Source of the DNA: Affinirhizobium straminoryzae
GTDB taxonomy: Bacteria > Pseudomonadota > Alphaproteobacteria > Rhizobiales > Rhizobiaceae
Direction of reading: 5' to 3'
Assembly: GCF_007004135.1 (NCBI RefSeq)
Contig: NZ_VJMG01000004.1
Location: 84,312 to 148,311 of the forward strand
Length of the DNA stretch: 64,000 bases
Shown here one piece after another: positions 1 to 8,536 of the stretch. The stretch's first letter is position 1. Each line of letters opens with the position of its first letter. The position numbers and the translations under genes were made by a program. Under the pieces are notes generated by a model, which saw only the letters and a program-made list of their open reading frames with translations, searched no databases and was not told the DNA's origin.

Positions 1-296
1 CGGATCTGCGAGAGCGCGTAGGCACAGAGCATCGAGATCAGGATGACAAGCACGGTGACGATGGTCGCTGTTCCGATGGAATTCACATACCAGAGCATCA
101 GCTTGGTGTTGAAGATCGCATCCAGATAGGCCTTCAGCTGAAACTCGTCCGGCAGGATGGAGACGCTGCCGGCCGCGTTCTCCTCCGAGCGGATCGAGGT
201 CAGGAAGCCCCAGTAGAGCGGAAAGATCCACACCAGCGCCGCCATCAGGGTCAGCACGGTCAACACGATGTTTTCGAGGCGTCTCATCGGGCTCAT
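1..296 (-). CDS. Sugar ABC transporter permease, MalG type (partial)
   Basis: Inner-membrane permease of a carbohydrate ABC importer, cut by the left window edge so that only the first 98 residues are visible. The N-terminus reads MSPMRRLENIVLTVLTLMAA, one hydrophobic segment followed by a periplasmic stretch and a second hydrophobic segment, as in MalG/UgpE proteins. Its ATG overlaps the stop of the preceding permease gene as ATGA, so the two are translationally coupled. It should be the last transport gene of the arabinofuranosidase operon. The EAA cytoplasmic loop that would contact the ATPase lies outside the window. Confidence 0.85.
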   Translation of the reverse strand, partial: MSPMRRLENIVLTVLTLMAALVWIFPLYWGFLTSIRSEENAAGSVSILPDEFQLKAYLDAIFNTKLMLWYVNSIGTATIVTVLVILISMLCAYALSQI

Positions 297-1177
297 GAGG
301 CTCTCCGGATGCGCAGAAGCTGGAATTGCAGGACGGAAATGACCACGATCAGCAGGAACAGCACCGTCGCCACCGCCGAGGCATAGCCGCCATTGTTGGA
401 CTGGAAGGCCTCGCGATAGACCTTCAGGAGCAGCACGTAGGACGAGTTGAACGGACCGCCGCCGCTCAGAAGATAGATCTGGTCGAAGATCTTCAGCTGC
501 AGGATGAGCTGCAGGGTCAGCACCAGGGCCGTGACCGGCCAAAGCAGCGGCCAGGTGACGCGCGAGAATTTCTGCCAGGTGGTCGCGCCATCCAGCGAGG
601 CCGCCTCATAGAGTTCGCTTGGAATATTGCGCAGACCGGCGATGAACAGCAGCACATTGAAGCCGTTGGTCCACCAGATCGTCACCACCGCCACCATCGG
701 CATTACCCAGTAGGGGTTCTTGAAGACGGCGACCGGCTTGCCGGTAAACAGCGCGATCACCGGCTGCAGCACGCCGAACTGCAGGTCGAGCATCCAGGCC
801 CACAGTTCCGTCACCACCGAGACAGGCAGCACATAGGGCATGAAGAACAGGCTCATGACGAACGTCTGGCGAAAGCCCGACAGGCGGTTGATGGCAAGCG
901 CGATCAGAAGTGCGATCACCGTGGTCGGGATGACGGTAAGCGCCACGAAATAGGCATTGTTCTTCAGCGACAGCGTGAACAGCCGGTCGCCGAACAGCTT
1001 CAGATAATTGTCGAAGCCGACCCAGTGCCCCGCGCCCACAAGCGGCGCATCGGTGAAGCTGATGCGGATCATGTCCAGCATCGGGTAGAGGAAGAAGACG
1101 GAAAAGGTCACCACAAAGGGCGTGACCATGGTCAGGGCAATCAGCGACTTCTTGCGCCGGTTTTCGATCATTGCCAC
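293..1177 (-). CDS. Sugar ABC transporter permease, MalF/UgpA type
   Basis: Binding-protein-dependent transport permease, about 294 residues with six predicted membrane segments. The EAA-type loop is visible as YEAASLDGATTWQKFSRVTW, the site that docks the ATPase. The open frame runs further upstream into the binding-protein gene, but the extra N-terminal residues are not permease-like. A GTG at 1177 sits 8 bases after a GGAGG, so it was preferred; the ATG at 1171 is the alternative. It partners with the MalG-type permease, the binding protein and the ATPase of the same operon. Substrate is inferred from the adjacent GH51 enzyme as an arabinoside or arabino-oligosaccharide. Confidence 0.85.
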   Translation of the reverse strand: MAMIENRRKKSLIALTMVTPFVVTFSVFFLYPMLDMIRISFTDAPLVGAGHWVGFDNYLKLFGDRLFTLSLKNNAYFVALTVIPTTVIALLIALAINRLSGFRQTFVMSLFFMPYVLPVSVVTELWAWMLDLQFGVLQPVIALFTGKPVAVFKNPYWVMPMVAVVTIWWTNGFNVLLFIAGLRNIPSELYEAASLDGATTWQKFSRVTWPLLWPVTALVLTLQLILQLKIFDQIYLLSGGGPFNSSYVLLLKVYREAFQSNNGGYASAVATVLFLLIVVISVLQFQLLRIRRAS

Positions 1178-1213
1178 GGTTGCGACCTCCAGCATGTCAG
1201 GGCGTGCGAAAAT

Positions 1214-1242
1214 CGCCCTCCGGCGAAGGGAACCGGAGGGCG
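1214..1242 (-). other. Intercistronic hairpin after binding-protein gene
   Basis: Perfect 10-bp inverted repeat CGCCCTCCGG / CCGGAGGGCG with a 9-base loop lies in the gap between the binding-protein stop and the permease start. It has no T tract. Similar hairpins stabilise the binding-protein part of sugar-transport mRNAs (malE-malF type), giving more binding protein than permease. That role here is inference. Confidence 0.6.
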
Positions 1243-1250
1243 AAGGCAGA

Positions 1251-2525
1251 TCACTTGAGCTTGCCTTGAAGCTCGGTCTTGATCTGCTGGACGGCATCCG
1301 CACCGCTCATATAGCCTTGGATGGCCGGGGCGATGATGTTGAGCGAGGCATCATAGGCGGGCGAGGCGACGCCGGTGATGCGGGTCTGCGGATCGAAGGC
1401 TGCCGCCTCGGCCAGCGTCGCATAGGTGGCGTTCGGCTGCAGCGCCTTGTAGTCCGCGCTTTCGGTCACCGCCTTGTAGGCCGGGATATGGCCGGCATCG
1501 GCCCAGCCGATCGCATGCTTTTCCATCCAGCCGATCACCTTCATGACCGCGGCGCGCTTTTCGCCGGACACGGTCTTGGCGCCCTCGTTGGGAATGGCGA
1601 AGGCATGCGAATCCGCCCAGGTGGCGCGCTTGCCCATGAAGGGCGGAATTTCCACGGCGCTCCACTTGAAGCCCAGCTTGCCGTTCTTTTCCAGGTCCTT
1701 GTAGGTCGGCACTTCCCAGACGCCGTTCAGCTGGAAGGCGGACTTGCCGGCCGAGAAGAGCGCCACGGAAGCTTGGTATTCCGCCTGTTCCGGCGCCCAG
1801 CCCTTTTCACGCCAGCGCGACATGGTGTCGATCACCTTGGCAGCCTTCTCGGCATTGTCGCCATCCAGCACCTTGCCATTGGTGACGAATTCACCGCCCT
1901 GCTGCGACAGAAGCGTGTAGAAGACGCGCCAGACGCCTGCATCGCCGCCGGACTGATAGGTCACCGGCGTCGGCACGCCCTTGCCCTTCAGCCAGGCCAG
2001 CGCCGCCTCGAAATCGGCGAGCGTCTTGATGCCGGTCAGCTTGCCGTTGGCATCGAGATAGGGCGAGCCCTTCAGCATGTCGGCATTATAATAAAGAATG
2101 AGCGCGTGGATATCGAAGGGCACCGCATAGAGCTTGCCGTCATGGGTGGCGGCCTTGATCGGCGCATCGAAGAAATCGCCGGTTTTGAGGCCGGCATCCT
2201 CAAGATCCTTCGGGGTGATCTCGCTCAGGACCTTCTCCTCGAGGCCGAGCGGCGCGCGAGACAGGTGGTAGGTCATTACATCAGGGCCTTCGCCAACGGC
2301 AGAGGCCGTACGGACCTTGGTGTAGAAGGGCACGCCCCATTCGAGCGTCGTCCCCTTGATCTGGATGTCCGGATGTTCCTTGTTGAAGGCATCGATGAGC
2401 GCCTTCATGCGCACGCCGTCGCCGCCGGACAGGAAGTCCCACCAGATGATATCCTGCTTGGCAAGCGCCGGCAGGGCGGCAAGGCTGAGCGCCGTGCCAA
2501 GAAGTATCGTCTTGATCAGTCTCAT
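1251..2525 (-). CDS. Extracellular sugar-binding protein (family 1)
   Basis: Periplasmic solute-binding protein of an ABC sugar importer, 424 residues. A signal peptide is clear: MRLIKTILLGTALSLAALPA followed by LAK, with processing expected near residue 22. The mature part begins with the typical IIWWDFLSGGDGVRMKALID segment. The ATG at 2525 was chosen because a GGGAGGAG site lies 5 bases upstream; eight in-frame residues further upstream were discarded. It lies between the ATPase gene and two permeases. Its ligand is not readable from sequence; the GH51 neighbour suggests an arabinoside. Confidence 0.9.
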   Translation of the reverse strand: MRLIKTILLGTALSLAALPALAKQDIIWWDFLSGGDGVRMKALIDAFNKEHPDIQIKGTTLEWGVPFYTKVRTASAVGEGPDVMTYHLSRAPLGLEEKVLSEITPKDLEDAGLKTGDFFDAPIKAATHDGKLYAVPFDIHALILYYNADMLKGSPYLDANGKLTGIKTLADFEAALAWLKGKGVPTPVTYQSGGDAGVWRVFYTLLSQQGGEFVTNGKVLDGDNAEKAAKVIDTMSRWREKGWAPEQAEYQASVALFSAGKSAFQLNGVWEVPTYKDLEKNGKLGFKWSAVEIPPFMGKRATWADSHAFAIPNEGAKTVSGEKRAAVMKVIGWMEKHAIGWADAGHIPAYKAVTESADYKALQPNATYATLAEAAAFDPQTRITGVASPAYDASLNIIAPAIQGYMSGADAVQQIKTELQGKLK

Positions 2526-2614
2526 CGTTTCTCCTCCCGTTTTTCTCACATGATCATGCTCTGCCCGGTCCGATGCGGACAGGTGATCCCATTCACCGGA
2601 CGCCTCCTCGCGCC

Positions 2615-3685
2615 CTAGCGAAGCCTGCGGCCTTCACCATCGAAGACCAGCACGTGCCGCGGTTCTGCAGAAAGCTGGACGGTCTGACCGTCCAGCCGGT
2701 CGCGGGACCCCTGCCGCTGCACCACGATTTCCCGCCCGCTTGCCGTGCGGGCATAGAGATAGGAGACGTCGCCAAGCTCCTCGGCGACCTCCACCTGCAC
2801 CGGCAGCCCCGCGCCGCCGATCCTGAAATGCTCGGGCCTCACCCCGATCTCGACCGCCTGGCCGACGGCTGCCTGGCCGGAAAGGTCGGCCGTAAAAGCG
2901 TGCTCGCTGCCTTCCAGCTGCAAGGTCACCCGGTGTCCCTCGCGCGCGGCGATCACCGTCGGCAGGAAGTTCATCGAGGGCGAGCCGATGAAGCCCGCCA
3001 CGAAGCGGTTGTCGGGATCGTCGTAGAGGGCAAGCGGCGCGCCGGCCTGCTGCACCACGCCGCCCTTCAGCACGAAGATCAGGTCGGCCAGTGTCATGGC
3101 CTCCACCTGGTCATGCGTGACGTAGATCATCGTGGCGCCCAGCTGGCGGTGCAGTCGTGTCAGTTCCAGCCGCATCTGCACGCGCAGTTCCGCATCGAGG
3201 TTCGACAGCGGTTCATCGAACAGAAAGACCTTCGGCTGGCGCACGATCGCGCGGCCGATCGCCACGCGCTGGCGCTGGCCGCCCGAAAGCTGCGAGGGCT
3301 TCTTAGGAAGATGCTCCCCGAGTTGCAGGATCCGCGCGGCCTCCTGCACCCGCCTGTTCACCTCCTCCTTCGGCCGGCGGGCGAGCCGCAGGCTGAAGGC
3401 CATGTTCTCGAACACGGAGAGATGCGGATAGAGCGCATAGTTCTGGAACACCATGGCAACCTGCCGCTCGGCGGGCTCGACGGCGGTCACGTCACGGTCG
3501 TCGATGACGATCTCGCCACCGCTCGTCTCCTCCAGACCTGCGATCATGCGCAGCAGCGTGGATTTCCCGCAGCCGGAAGGGCCGACGAACACGGCAAAGC
3601 TGCCCGTCGGGATTTCCATGGAGACATCGCGCAGGGCGTGGAAACTGCCAAACGTCTTGGCGACATTGGTGAGGCGGACACCCAT
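2615..3685 (-). CDS. Sugar ABC transporter ATPase, UgpC/MalK type
   Basis: Cytoplasmic ATPase that energises the sugar importer, 356 residues. Walker [10 protein letters not shown] lies near residues 38-46, the Q-loop at VFQNYALYPH, the signature [14 protein letters not shown], Walker [15 protein letters not shown] and the H-loop [12 protein letters not shown]-terminal TOBE region (roughly 240-350) is present, as in MalK/UgpC proteins. It starts 7 bases after the GH51 stop and is followed after about 90 bases by the binding protein. Family is certain; the transported sugar is inferred. Confidence 0.92.
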   Translation of the reverse strand: MGVRLTNVAKTFGSFHALRDVSMEIPTGSFAVFVGPSGCGKSTLLRMIAGLEETSGGEIVIDDRDVTAVEPAERQVAMVFQNYALYPHLSVFENMAFSLRLARRPKEEVNRRVQEAARILQLGEHLPKKPSQLSGGQRQRVAIGRAIVRQPKVFLFDEPLSNLDAELRVQMRLELTRLHRQLGATMIYVTHDQVEAMTLADLIFVLKGGVVQQAGAPLALYDDPDNRFVAGFIGSPSMNFLPTVIAAREGHRVTLQLEGSEHAFTADLSGQAAVGQAVEIGVRPEHFRIGGAGLPVQVEVAEELGDVSYLYARTASGREIVVQRQGSRDRLDGQTVQLSAEPRHVLVFDGEGRRLR

Positions 3686-3692
3686 GGCCGCC

Positions 3693-5204
3693 TCACTGAA
3701 CCTTCACGCGCAAGACATGATACGAAAGCGGCGCAAGCCTGCCCTTCAGCGCGCCATCCTCGACGGCAACGCCGCTGCCGGTGACGGGAACGACGCGATC
3801 CGGCGCATCAGGGCCGTTGCCGATGCGCAGATCATGGCCTTCCATGACGAGATGCAGGGCAAGTTCCGGCCTGGAATAGCCGATCAGGCTGACATCGAGT
3901 TCCGCCGTTTCCGTCAGGTGACGGTTCAGCACGAACAGCGTGACCACGCTCTCGTCCGCATTGTAGACACCGGCAACGTCCAGATATTTCACGTCATCGG
4001 CCGTGCTGCAGTCATAGGTCGGGCAATCGACGGCGACGTTCAGCGCCTCACCGCGACCATAGAGCGAGGCGAACTGGTAGGGGTAGTAGATCGTCTGGCG
4101 CCAGGCCGGACCGTTCTTCTCGGCGCGGATCGGCGCGATCACGTTGACGAGCTGGGCGATGCAGGCGATGCGGACGCGATCGGAGCGACGGATGAACTCG
4201 TTCAGCAGGCCGGCGACAAAGAGCGCATCCTCGAAATTGTAAGTTTCCTCGAGCAGGGCAGGGGCTTCCGGCCAATCCCAGCTCTTGATGCGCTGCCCGT
4301 CTTCCTCGCGGATATGATACCAGACGTTCCATTCGTCGAAGCAGATGCCGACATCATTCTTGGCGCGCTTCTTCGCCTTCACGTAATCGATGACGCCGCC
4401 GATGGTCTGGATGTAGCGGCCCGTTTCCTCGATCTTGCCGAAATAGTTCAGCGTGTCGCGGCTGTTGTTGCCGAAATATTTGTGCAGCGAGATGTGGTCG
4501 ACATTCTCGTAGCACTCCTCCAGAACCTCGCGCTCCCATTCGGGATAGGTCGGCATGCGGTCGTTGGAACTGCCGCAGACGATCGCCTCGATGGTCGGGT
4601 CGAAGCCCTTGAACGCCTTGGCGGTTTCGTTGGCGAGACGGCCATACTCCACGGCCGTCTTGTGGCCGATCTGCCAGGGGCCGTCCATCTCGTTGCCGAG
4701 GCACCACATCTTGACGCCGTGCGGTTCGTTGGCGCCATGGCTGCGGCGCAGGTCGCTCAGCGCCGTGCCGCCCGGGAAATTCACGTATTCGAGGAAGTTG
4801 CGCGCATCATCGAGGCCGCGCGAGCCGAGGTTGACGGCAAGCATCATCTCGATGCCAGCCATGCCGGCCCAGGCAGCAAACTCGTTGATGCCGATCTGGT
4901 TGGTTTCCTTGGAGCGCCAGGCGAGATCGAGGCGGATCGGCCGCTGGTCGCGCGGGCCGATCCCGTCTTCCCAGCGATAAGCAGAGACGAAATTGCCGCC
5001 GGGATAACGGATCGCCGGGATCTTGAGGTCCTGCACGAATTTCAGCACATCCTTGCGGAAGCCGTTTGCATCGGCTTCCGGATGGCCCGGCTCATAGATG
5101 CCGCCATAGATGGCGCGGCCCATGTGCTCGATGAAGGCAGAATACAGACGATCGTCAATGCGCCCAATCCGGAAATCCCGGTGGACGGAAACACGCGTTT
5201 TCAT
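3693..5204 (-). CDS. abfA: GH51 alpha-N-arabinofuranosidase
   Basis: Hydrolyses terminal alpha-L-arabinofuranosyl groups from arabinoxylan- or arabinan-derived oligosaccharides. The protein is 503 residues with no signal peptide, so it is cytoplasmic and acts after import. The (beta/alpha)8 barrel carries IRYPGGNFVSAYRWEDGIGP, the acid/base glutamate in WCLGNEMDGPWQ and the nucleophile glutamate in CFDEWNVWYH; a C-terminal beta-sandwich follows. The ATG at 5204 has GGGAGGAG 5 bases upstream; ten upstream in-frame residues were rejected. It is the first structural gene of the importer operon and lies behind an operator-like palindrome. Confidence 0.93.
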   Translation of the reverse strand: MKTRVSVHRDFRIGRIDDRLYSAFIEHMGRAIYGGIYEPGHPEADANGFRKDVLKFVQDLKIPAIRYPGGNFVSAYRWEDGIGPRDQRPIRLDLAWRSKETNQIGINEFAAWAGMAGIEMMLAVNLGSRGLDDARNFLEYVNFPGGTALSDLRRSHGANEPHGVKMWCLGNEMDGPWQIGHKTAVEYGRLANETAKAFKGFDPTIEAIVCGSSNDRMPTYPEWEREVLEECYENVDHISLHKYFGNNSRDTLNYFGKIEETGRYIQTIGGVIDYVKAKKRAKNDVGICFDEWNVWYHIREEDGQRIKSWDWPEAPALLEETYNFEDALFVAGLLNEFIRRSDRVRIACIAQLVNVIAPIRAEKNGPAWRQTIYYPYQFASLYGRGEALNVAVDCPTYDCSTADDVKYLDVAGVYNADESVVTLFVLNRHLTETAELDVSLIGYSRPELALHLVMEGHDLRIGNGPDAPDRVVPVTGSGVAVEDGALKGRLAPLSYHVLRVKVQ

Positions 5205-5223
5205 AAGGTCTCCTCCCATGCAA

Positions 5224-5250
5224 GTTTGTATCAAAAATTTTGGTACAAAC
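5224..5250. promoter_or_regulatory. 27-bp near-perfect palindrome, probable operator
   Basis: Arms GTTTGTAYCAAAA / TTTTGRTACAAAC differ in one symmetric base pair around a central base. It lies 19 bases upstream of the GH51 start and just downstream of a good promoter, the position expected of a repressor site. The adjacent ArsR-type regulator is the obvious candidate ligand; that link is inferred. Confidence 0.7.
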
Positions 5251-5263
5251 TCTATTTTATGAT

Positions 5264-5292
5264 ATTGTTATCGGAGGTCGACCTGATGTCAA
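5264..5292 (-). promoter_or_regulatory. Sigma70-type promoter for GH51-importer operon
   Basis: On the minus strand TTGACA (5292-5287) and AACAAT (5269-5264) are separated by 17 bases. The start point would fall next to or inside the 27-bp palindrome. The -35 box is perfect and the -10 box matches 4 of 6. Confidence 0.5.
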
Positions 5293-5327
5293 CGTCTAAA
5301 ATCATACTTTTGATCGATTGTCGGATT

Positions 5328-6257
5328 TCACACGGCGGTGCGCAGCCGCAGCAGAATCTCCTGGTCGTAATTGCCGAAACCGCGTCCGAAGATGTTGAGA
5401 CCACCCGGATGGCGGGCATCCTGCTTGACCTCAATGCGCAGGCGGATGGAGCGATGCGCTGACAGATCGAGATCCTTCAGAGAAACATCTGAGATGCGCT
5501 TGCCATCGACAAAGGCGCCGTCATTGGTGATCCGCCAAGTCTTCAGCATGCCGTATTGCGAGCCGGAAAGCTTCCACCAATCGGGGGTATAGGTGCCGCG
5601 CTTGTCACCGAAATCGCCGGGCGAGGTCCAGACGCCGAGTTCCACGCCGTTGACCGAAAGCGTGATATCCGAGGGCCAGTTGCTGTGCGTGCCCGGCACT
5701 TCGGAACTGACTTCCATGGAGAACTCCATCTCCTCGATGGTGCGACCCTGAATCTTGGCGTTGTTGGGAAACTGATATTCCACATAGCCCGAGGTAAACC
5801 AAAGCAGCGCCGCCTTCATCCGGTCCGGGTCCATGAAGGTATCGGGGACATCGAGGAGACCGATGATGCCATCGGGCGAACAGATACCGCAGGGGGCCGT
5901 GACGGAGCTTTGGGTATAGAGGCCAAGCGGCATGGACACGCTGATCAGGTTCGCATCCGCCGCCTTTTCCGGCTTGTGGAAGGAGATGATCAGCTCATCA
6001 CAGGTGGCAAAGCAGATCTTCTGGCTGCCCTTGCGCGCTTTTTTCGTTTCGGTGCGGACCAGTCCGGCCGCCTCCAGCACCGCCACGCTGGCGGAAATCG
6101 AGGATTGCGGCTGCTGCAGCCGATCGGCGATCTCGTTGACATTCAGGCCGTTGGATTCATGCAGCACCTTGAGGATCTGGACGCGCACCAGCGAGGCGGC
6201 GGCCTTCAGGACGTCGAATTCCTTCTCGGCATCGATCAGCAGAAAATTGGTGGTCAT
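5328..6257 (-). CDS. ArsR-like winged-helix regulator with large C-terminal domain
   Basis: Predicted transcription factor, 309 residues. Residues about 10-90 form an ArsR-type winged helix (SLVRVQILKVLHESNGLNVN, then a recognition helix around PQSSISASVAVLEAAGLV). The remaining 220 residues are not a standard ArsR metal domain; they are rich in beta strands and aromatic residues (for example DWWKLSGSQYGMLKTW) and may bind a carbohydrate. It lies immediately upstream of, and in the same direction as, the GH51-importer operon, with the palindrome in the gap. Regulation of that operon is inferred. The start has only a weak ribosome site. Confidence 0.75.
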   Translation of the reverse strand: MTTNFLLIDAEKEFDVLKAAASLVRVQILKVLHESNGLNVNEIADRLQQPQSSISASVAVLEAAGLVRTETKKARKGSQKICFATCDELIISFHKPEKAADANLISVSMPLGLYTQSSVTAPCGICSPDGIIGLLDVPDTFMDPDRMKAALLWFTSGYVEYQFPNNAKIQGRTIEEMEFSMEVSSEVPGTHSNWPSDITLSVNGVELGVWTSPGDFGDKRGTYTPDWWKLSGSQYGMLKTWRITNDGAFVDGKRISDVSLKDLDLSAHRSIRLRIEVKQDARHPGGLNIFGRGFGNYDQEILLRLRTAV

Positions 6258-6401
6258 GCGTTGTTATCCGGCCCAGACAGATGTGTATCGAGCTATCTGA
6301 TTTAAAGGAACGGAGGGCAGCTGTCGATCAGCTGTGCACGCGGCGAGACGATTTTTCGAATGGCCGCAACGGAGGGCGCGGATATCGGCGGGGGAGGCGC
6401 T

Positions 6402-6428
6402 GCCGGCGGCCAGGGGAAAGCCGCCGGC
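6402..6428 (-). terminator. Hairpin downstream of SDR operon
   Basis: Nine-bp perfect stem GCCGGCGGC / GCCGCCGGC with a 9-base loop follows the SDR stop at 6437 on the minus strand. There is no T tract, so it may be an mRNA 3-prime-end hairpin and not a strong intrinsic terminator. The rest of the gap to the regulator start shows only a short repeated CAGCTG. Confidence 0.45.
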
Positions 6429-6436
6429 ACTCGATT

Positions 6437-7228
6437 TCAGTCGGTCGCATCCTTGTAGATGCCGGTTTCGACGGCGACGCGGCGATAGGCGGCGCCGGCC
6501 GTGAAGCCTCCATCGATGACGAAATCCTCGCCGGTGATGAAGCTGGAGGCGTCCGAAGCGAGGAACAGCACCAGTTCGGCAATTTCTTCCGGCTTGCCGC
6601 TGCGCTTCATCGGCGTCATCTCGATCATCGGCCTCAGATGCGGGCTGCCGGCATTGAGCCCGGTCACCACCAGGCCGGGGCAGATCGCATTGACGCGGAT
6701 GCCCTTGGTCGCAAACTCCATGGCAGCGCTGCGGGTCAGACCGCGCAGGCCCCATTTGCTCGCCGTGTAGGCCGGATCGTAATGGCCGGAAAAGCCGCTG
6801 TTCGACGAGATGTTGATGATCGAGCCGCCACCGCCCTTGGCCATCAGCGGCGCCACCGCCTGGATGCCGAGGAAGGCGCCGGTGAGGTTCACCTTCAGCA
6901 CCCGCTCCCAGGCGTCGAGCGCCGTCGTCTCCACCAGCGTGCGGTTGATGATGCCGGCATTGTTGACGAGGATGTCGATGCGCCCCTTCCAGTCGCGGGC
7001 AAGCGCGATGATCCCATCCCAGCTCGTCGGGTCGGAAACGTCGAGAAAGGCGAAGCGGGCCTCGCGGCCCTCTGCCTGCAGGGCGTCCGCGAGCGCGCGC
7101 CCTTCATCGGCCAGAACGTCGGCGATGATGACGGCCGCCCCCCTGGCGGTCAGCAGCCGGGCCTCCGCCTCGCCCTGTCCGCGTGCACCGCCGGTGACGA
7201 TGGCGAGTTTGCCTGCGAGATCGGTCAT
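6437..7228 (-). CDS. SDR family NAD(P)-dependent oxidoreductase
   Basis: Classical short-chain dehydrogenase, 263 residues. The cofactor loop TGGARGQG lies at 13-20, NNAG follows at about 89-92, and the catalytic Ser and YTASK are near 139-156; the tail DFVIDGGF is typical. It is the last gene of the seven-gene aromatic operon and starts two bases after the FAH stop, with a GAGGGA ribosome site. Related SDRs reduce cyclic keto or hydroxyacyl intermediates. Because it is paired with an FAH hydrolase it could instead be a 2-keto-3-deoxy-sugar acid dehydrogenase. The substrate is not determinable from sequence. Confidence 0.85.
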   Translation of the reverse strand: MTDLAGKLAIVTGGARGQGEAEARLLTARGAAVIIADVLADEGRALADALQAEGREARFAFLDVSDPTSWDGIIALARDWKGRIDILVNNAGIINRTLVETTALDAWERVLKVNLTGAFLGIQAVAPLMAKGGGGSIINISSNSGFSGHYDPAYTASKWGLRGLTRSAAMEFATKGIRVNAICPGLVVTGLNAGSPHLRPMIEMTPMKRSGKPEEIAELVLFLASDASSFITGEDFVIDGGFTAGAAYRRVAVETGIYKDATD

Positions 7229-7230
7229 GG

Positions 7231-8079
7231 TCAGTCCCTCGCCTCGATGGTCGCCTGATGCTGGCTGCCCAGACCGTCTATGCCGAGCGTGATCACCTGA
7301 CCGGGCTTCAGGAAGACCGGCTCGGGACGGATGCCCATGCCGACACCGGGTGGCGTGCCGGTGGCGATGATGTCGCCAGGCTCCAGCGTCATGAACTGGC
7401 TGATATAGCTGACGAGATGAGCGACACCGAAGATCATCGTGGCAGTGGACCCGGTCTGGCGGCGAACGCCGTCGACATCAAGCCAGAGCGCAAGGTTCTG
7501 CGGGTCCGCCACCTCGTCGCGCGTCACCAGCCAGGGGCCGATCGGGCCGAAGGTGTCATGGCTCTTGCCCTTGGTCCACTGGCCGCCGCGCTCCGACTGG
7601 AAGGCGCGTTCGGACACGTCGTTGACGACGCAATAGCCCGCCACATGTTCAAGCGCCTTGTCCTCGGAGACATATTTGGCGCGTGTACCGATCACGACGC
7701 CGAGTTCGACTTCCCAGTCCGCCTTGGTGGAACCGCGGGGGATCTCGATATCGTCATTCGGGCCGACCACGGCGGAGGTAGCCTTCATGAAGAGGATCGG
7801 TTCCTCCGGCGGCGCCTTGCCGGTTTCCTTCGCGTGGTCGGCATAGTTGAGGCCCACGCAGATGAATTTGCCGGGCCGCGCGACGCAGGCGCCGATGCGC
7901 GCGGGGGTGACTTCGGGAAGGCTCGCCGGATCAATGGCCCGCAGACGTGCGAGGCCTTCGTCGGAGAGCGTGTCACCGGCGATATCGGCAACGATGCCGG
8001 AGAGATCGCGGATCTTGCCGTCCGCATCGAGAAGGGCGGGTCTTTCGGCGCCCGCCGGGCCATGACGGAGGAGTTTCAT
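7231..8079 (-). CDS. Fumarylacetoacetate hydrolase family protein
   Basis: Metal-dependent C-C hydrolase/hydratase fold, 282 residues. The N-terminal small domain starts MKLLRHGPAGAERPALLDAD. The catalytic domain has FICVGLNYADHAKE, the metal-binding acidic cluster DWEVELGVVIG and GDIIATGTPPGVG. The N-terminal pattern resembles 2,4-diketo-3-deoxy-L-fuconate hydrolases as much as fumarylpyruvate hydrolases. Its start overlaps the cupin stop by one base. In this operon it would cleave a beta-diketo acid after ring opening, but the exact substrate is open. Confidence 0.85.
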   Translation of the reverse strand: MKLLRHGPAGAERPALLDADGKIRDLSGIVADIAGDTLSDEGLARLRAIDPASLPEVTPARIGACVARPGKFICVGLNYADHAKETGKAPPEEPILFMKATSAVVGPNDDIEIPRGSTKADWEVELGVVIGTRAKYVSEDKALEHVAGYCVVNDVSERAFQSERGGQWTKGKSHDTFGPIGPWLVTRDEVADPQNLALWLDVDGVRRQTGSTATMIFGVAHLVSYISQFMTLEPGDIIATGTPPGVGMGIRPEPVFLKPGQVITLGIDGLGSQHQATIEARD

Positions 8080-8504
8080 CAGGCGCGCCTGTAGCCAACG
8101 AGGATGCTGTCATCGACGTCGGGCAGGTTGACGACGATATTGTCCGGGGTGCGGGTGGTCAGCCACACCAGTTCTTCGGTGGTCGACATGTTGACCTCGA
8201 TATGCGGCCAGTGCGGCGGCACAAAGATGAAGTCGCCCTCTTCCATGTCGAGATATTCCTGCCAGTTCTCGCCGAAGTAGATGCGGCCCTTGCCCTTCAG
8301 CACATATCCGCCGGTTTCGGCCTCGCCATGGTGATGCGGATAGGAGCGGTAGCCGGGTTCGTTGGAAACCTTGCCGAACCAGATTTTCGTGGCCGGCGTA
8401 TGCTGGGGGCTGACGCCGGAGACGCGCACGCAGCCGCCGGACTGGCCGGTTCCGGTGTCTTCCTGCCCCTTGCGGGTGACGACGGGCATAACCTTGGTGT
8501 TCAT
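8079..8504 (-). CDS. Single-domain cupin protein
   Basis: Small cupin of 141 residues. The metal-ligand pattern is visible as PHHHGEAETGGYVLKGKG (motif 1) and FIFVPPHWPHIEVN (motif 2). It is too short to be the usual bicupin gentisate 1,2-dioxygenase of about 350 residues, so assignment as a ring-cleaving dioxygenase is not justified. An AGGAGG site lies 5 bases before the ATG. It sits between RidA and FAH genes in the aromatic acyl-CoA operon and may be a small dioxygenase, an isomerase or a ligand-binding protein. Confidence 0.8.
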   Translation of the reverse strand: MNTKVMPVVTRKGQEDTGTGQSGGCVRVSGVSPQHTPATKIWFGKVSNEPGYRSYPHHHGEAETGGYVLKGKGRIYFGENWQEYLDMEEGDFIFVPPHWPHIEVNMSTTEELVWLTTRTPDNIVVNLPDVDDSILVGYRRA

Positions 8505-8536
8505 GTTGTCCTCCTCGGGTTAAATGGATATCGCGC

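Noticed and set aside
8079..8504. Cupin as gentisate 1,2-dioxygenase
   Set aside because: Too short (141 residues) for the bicupin enzyme, and no maleylpyruvate isomerase is present.
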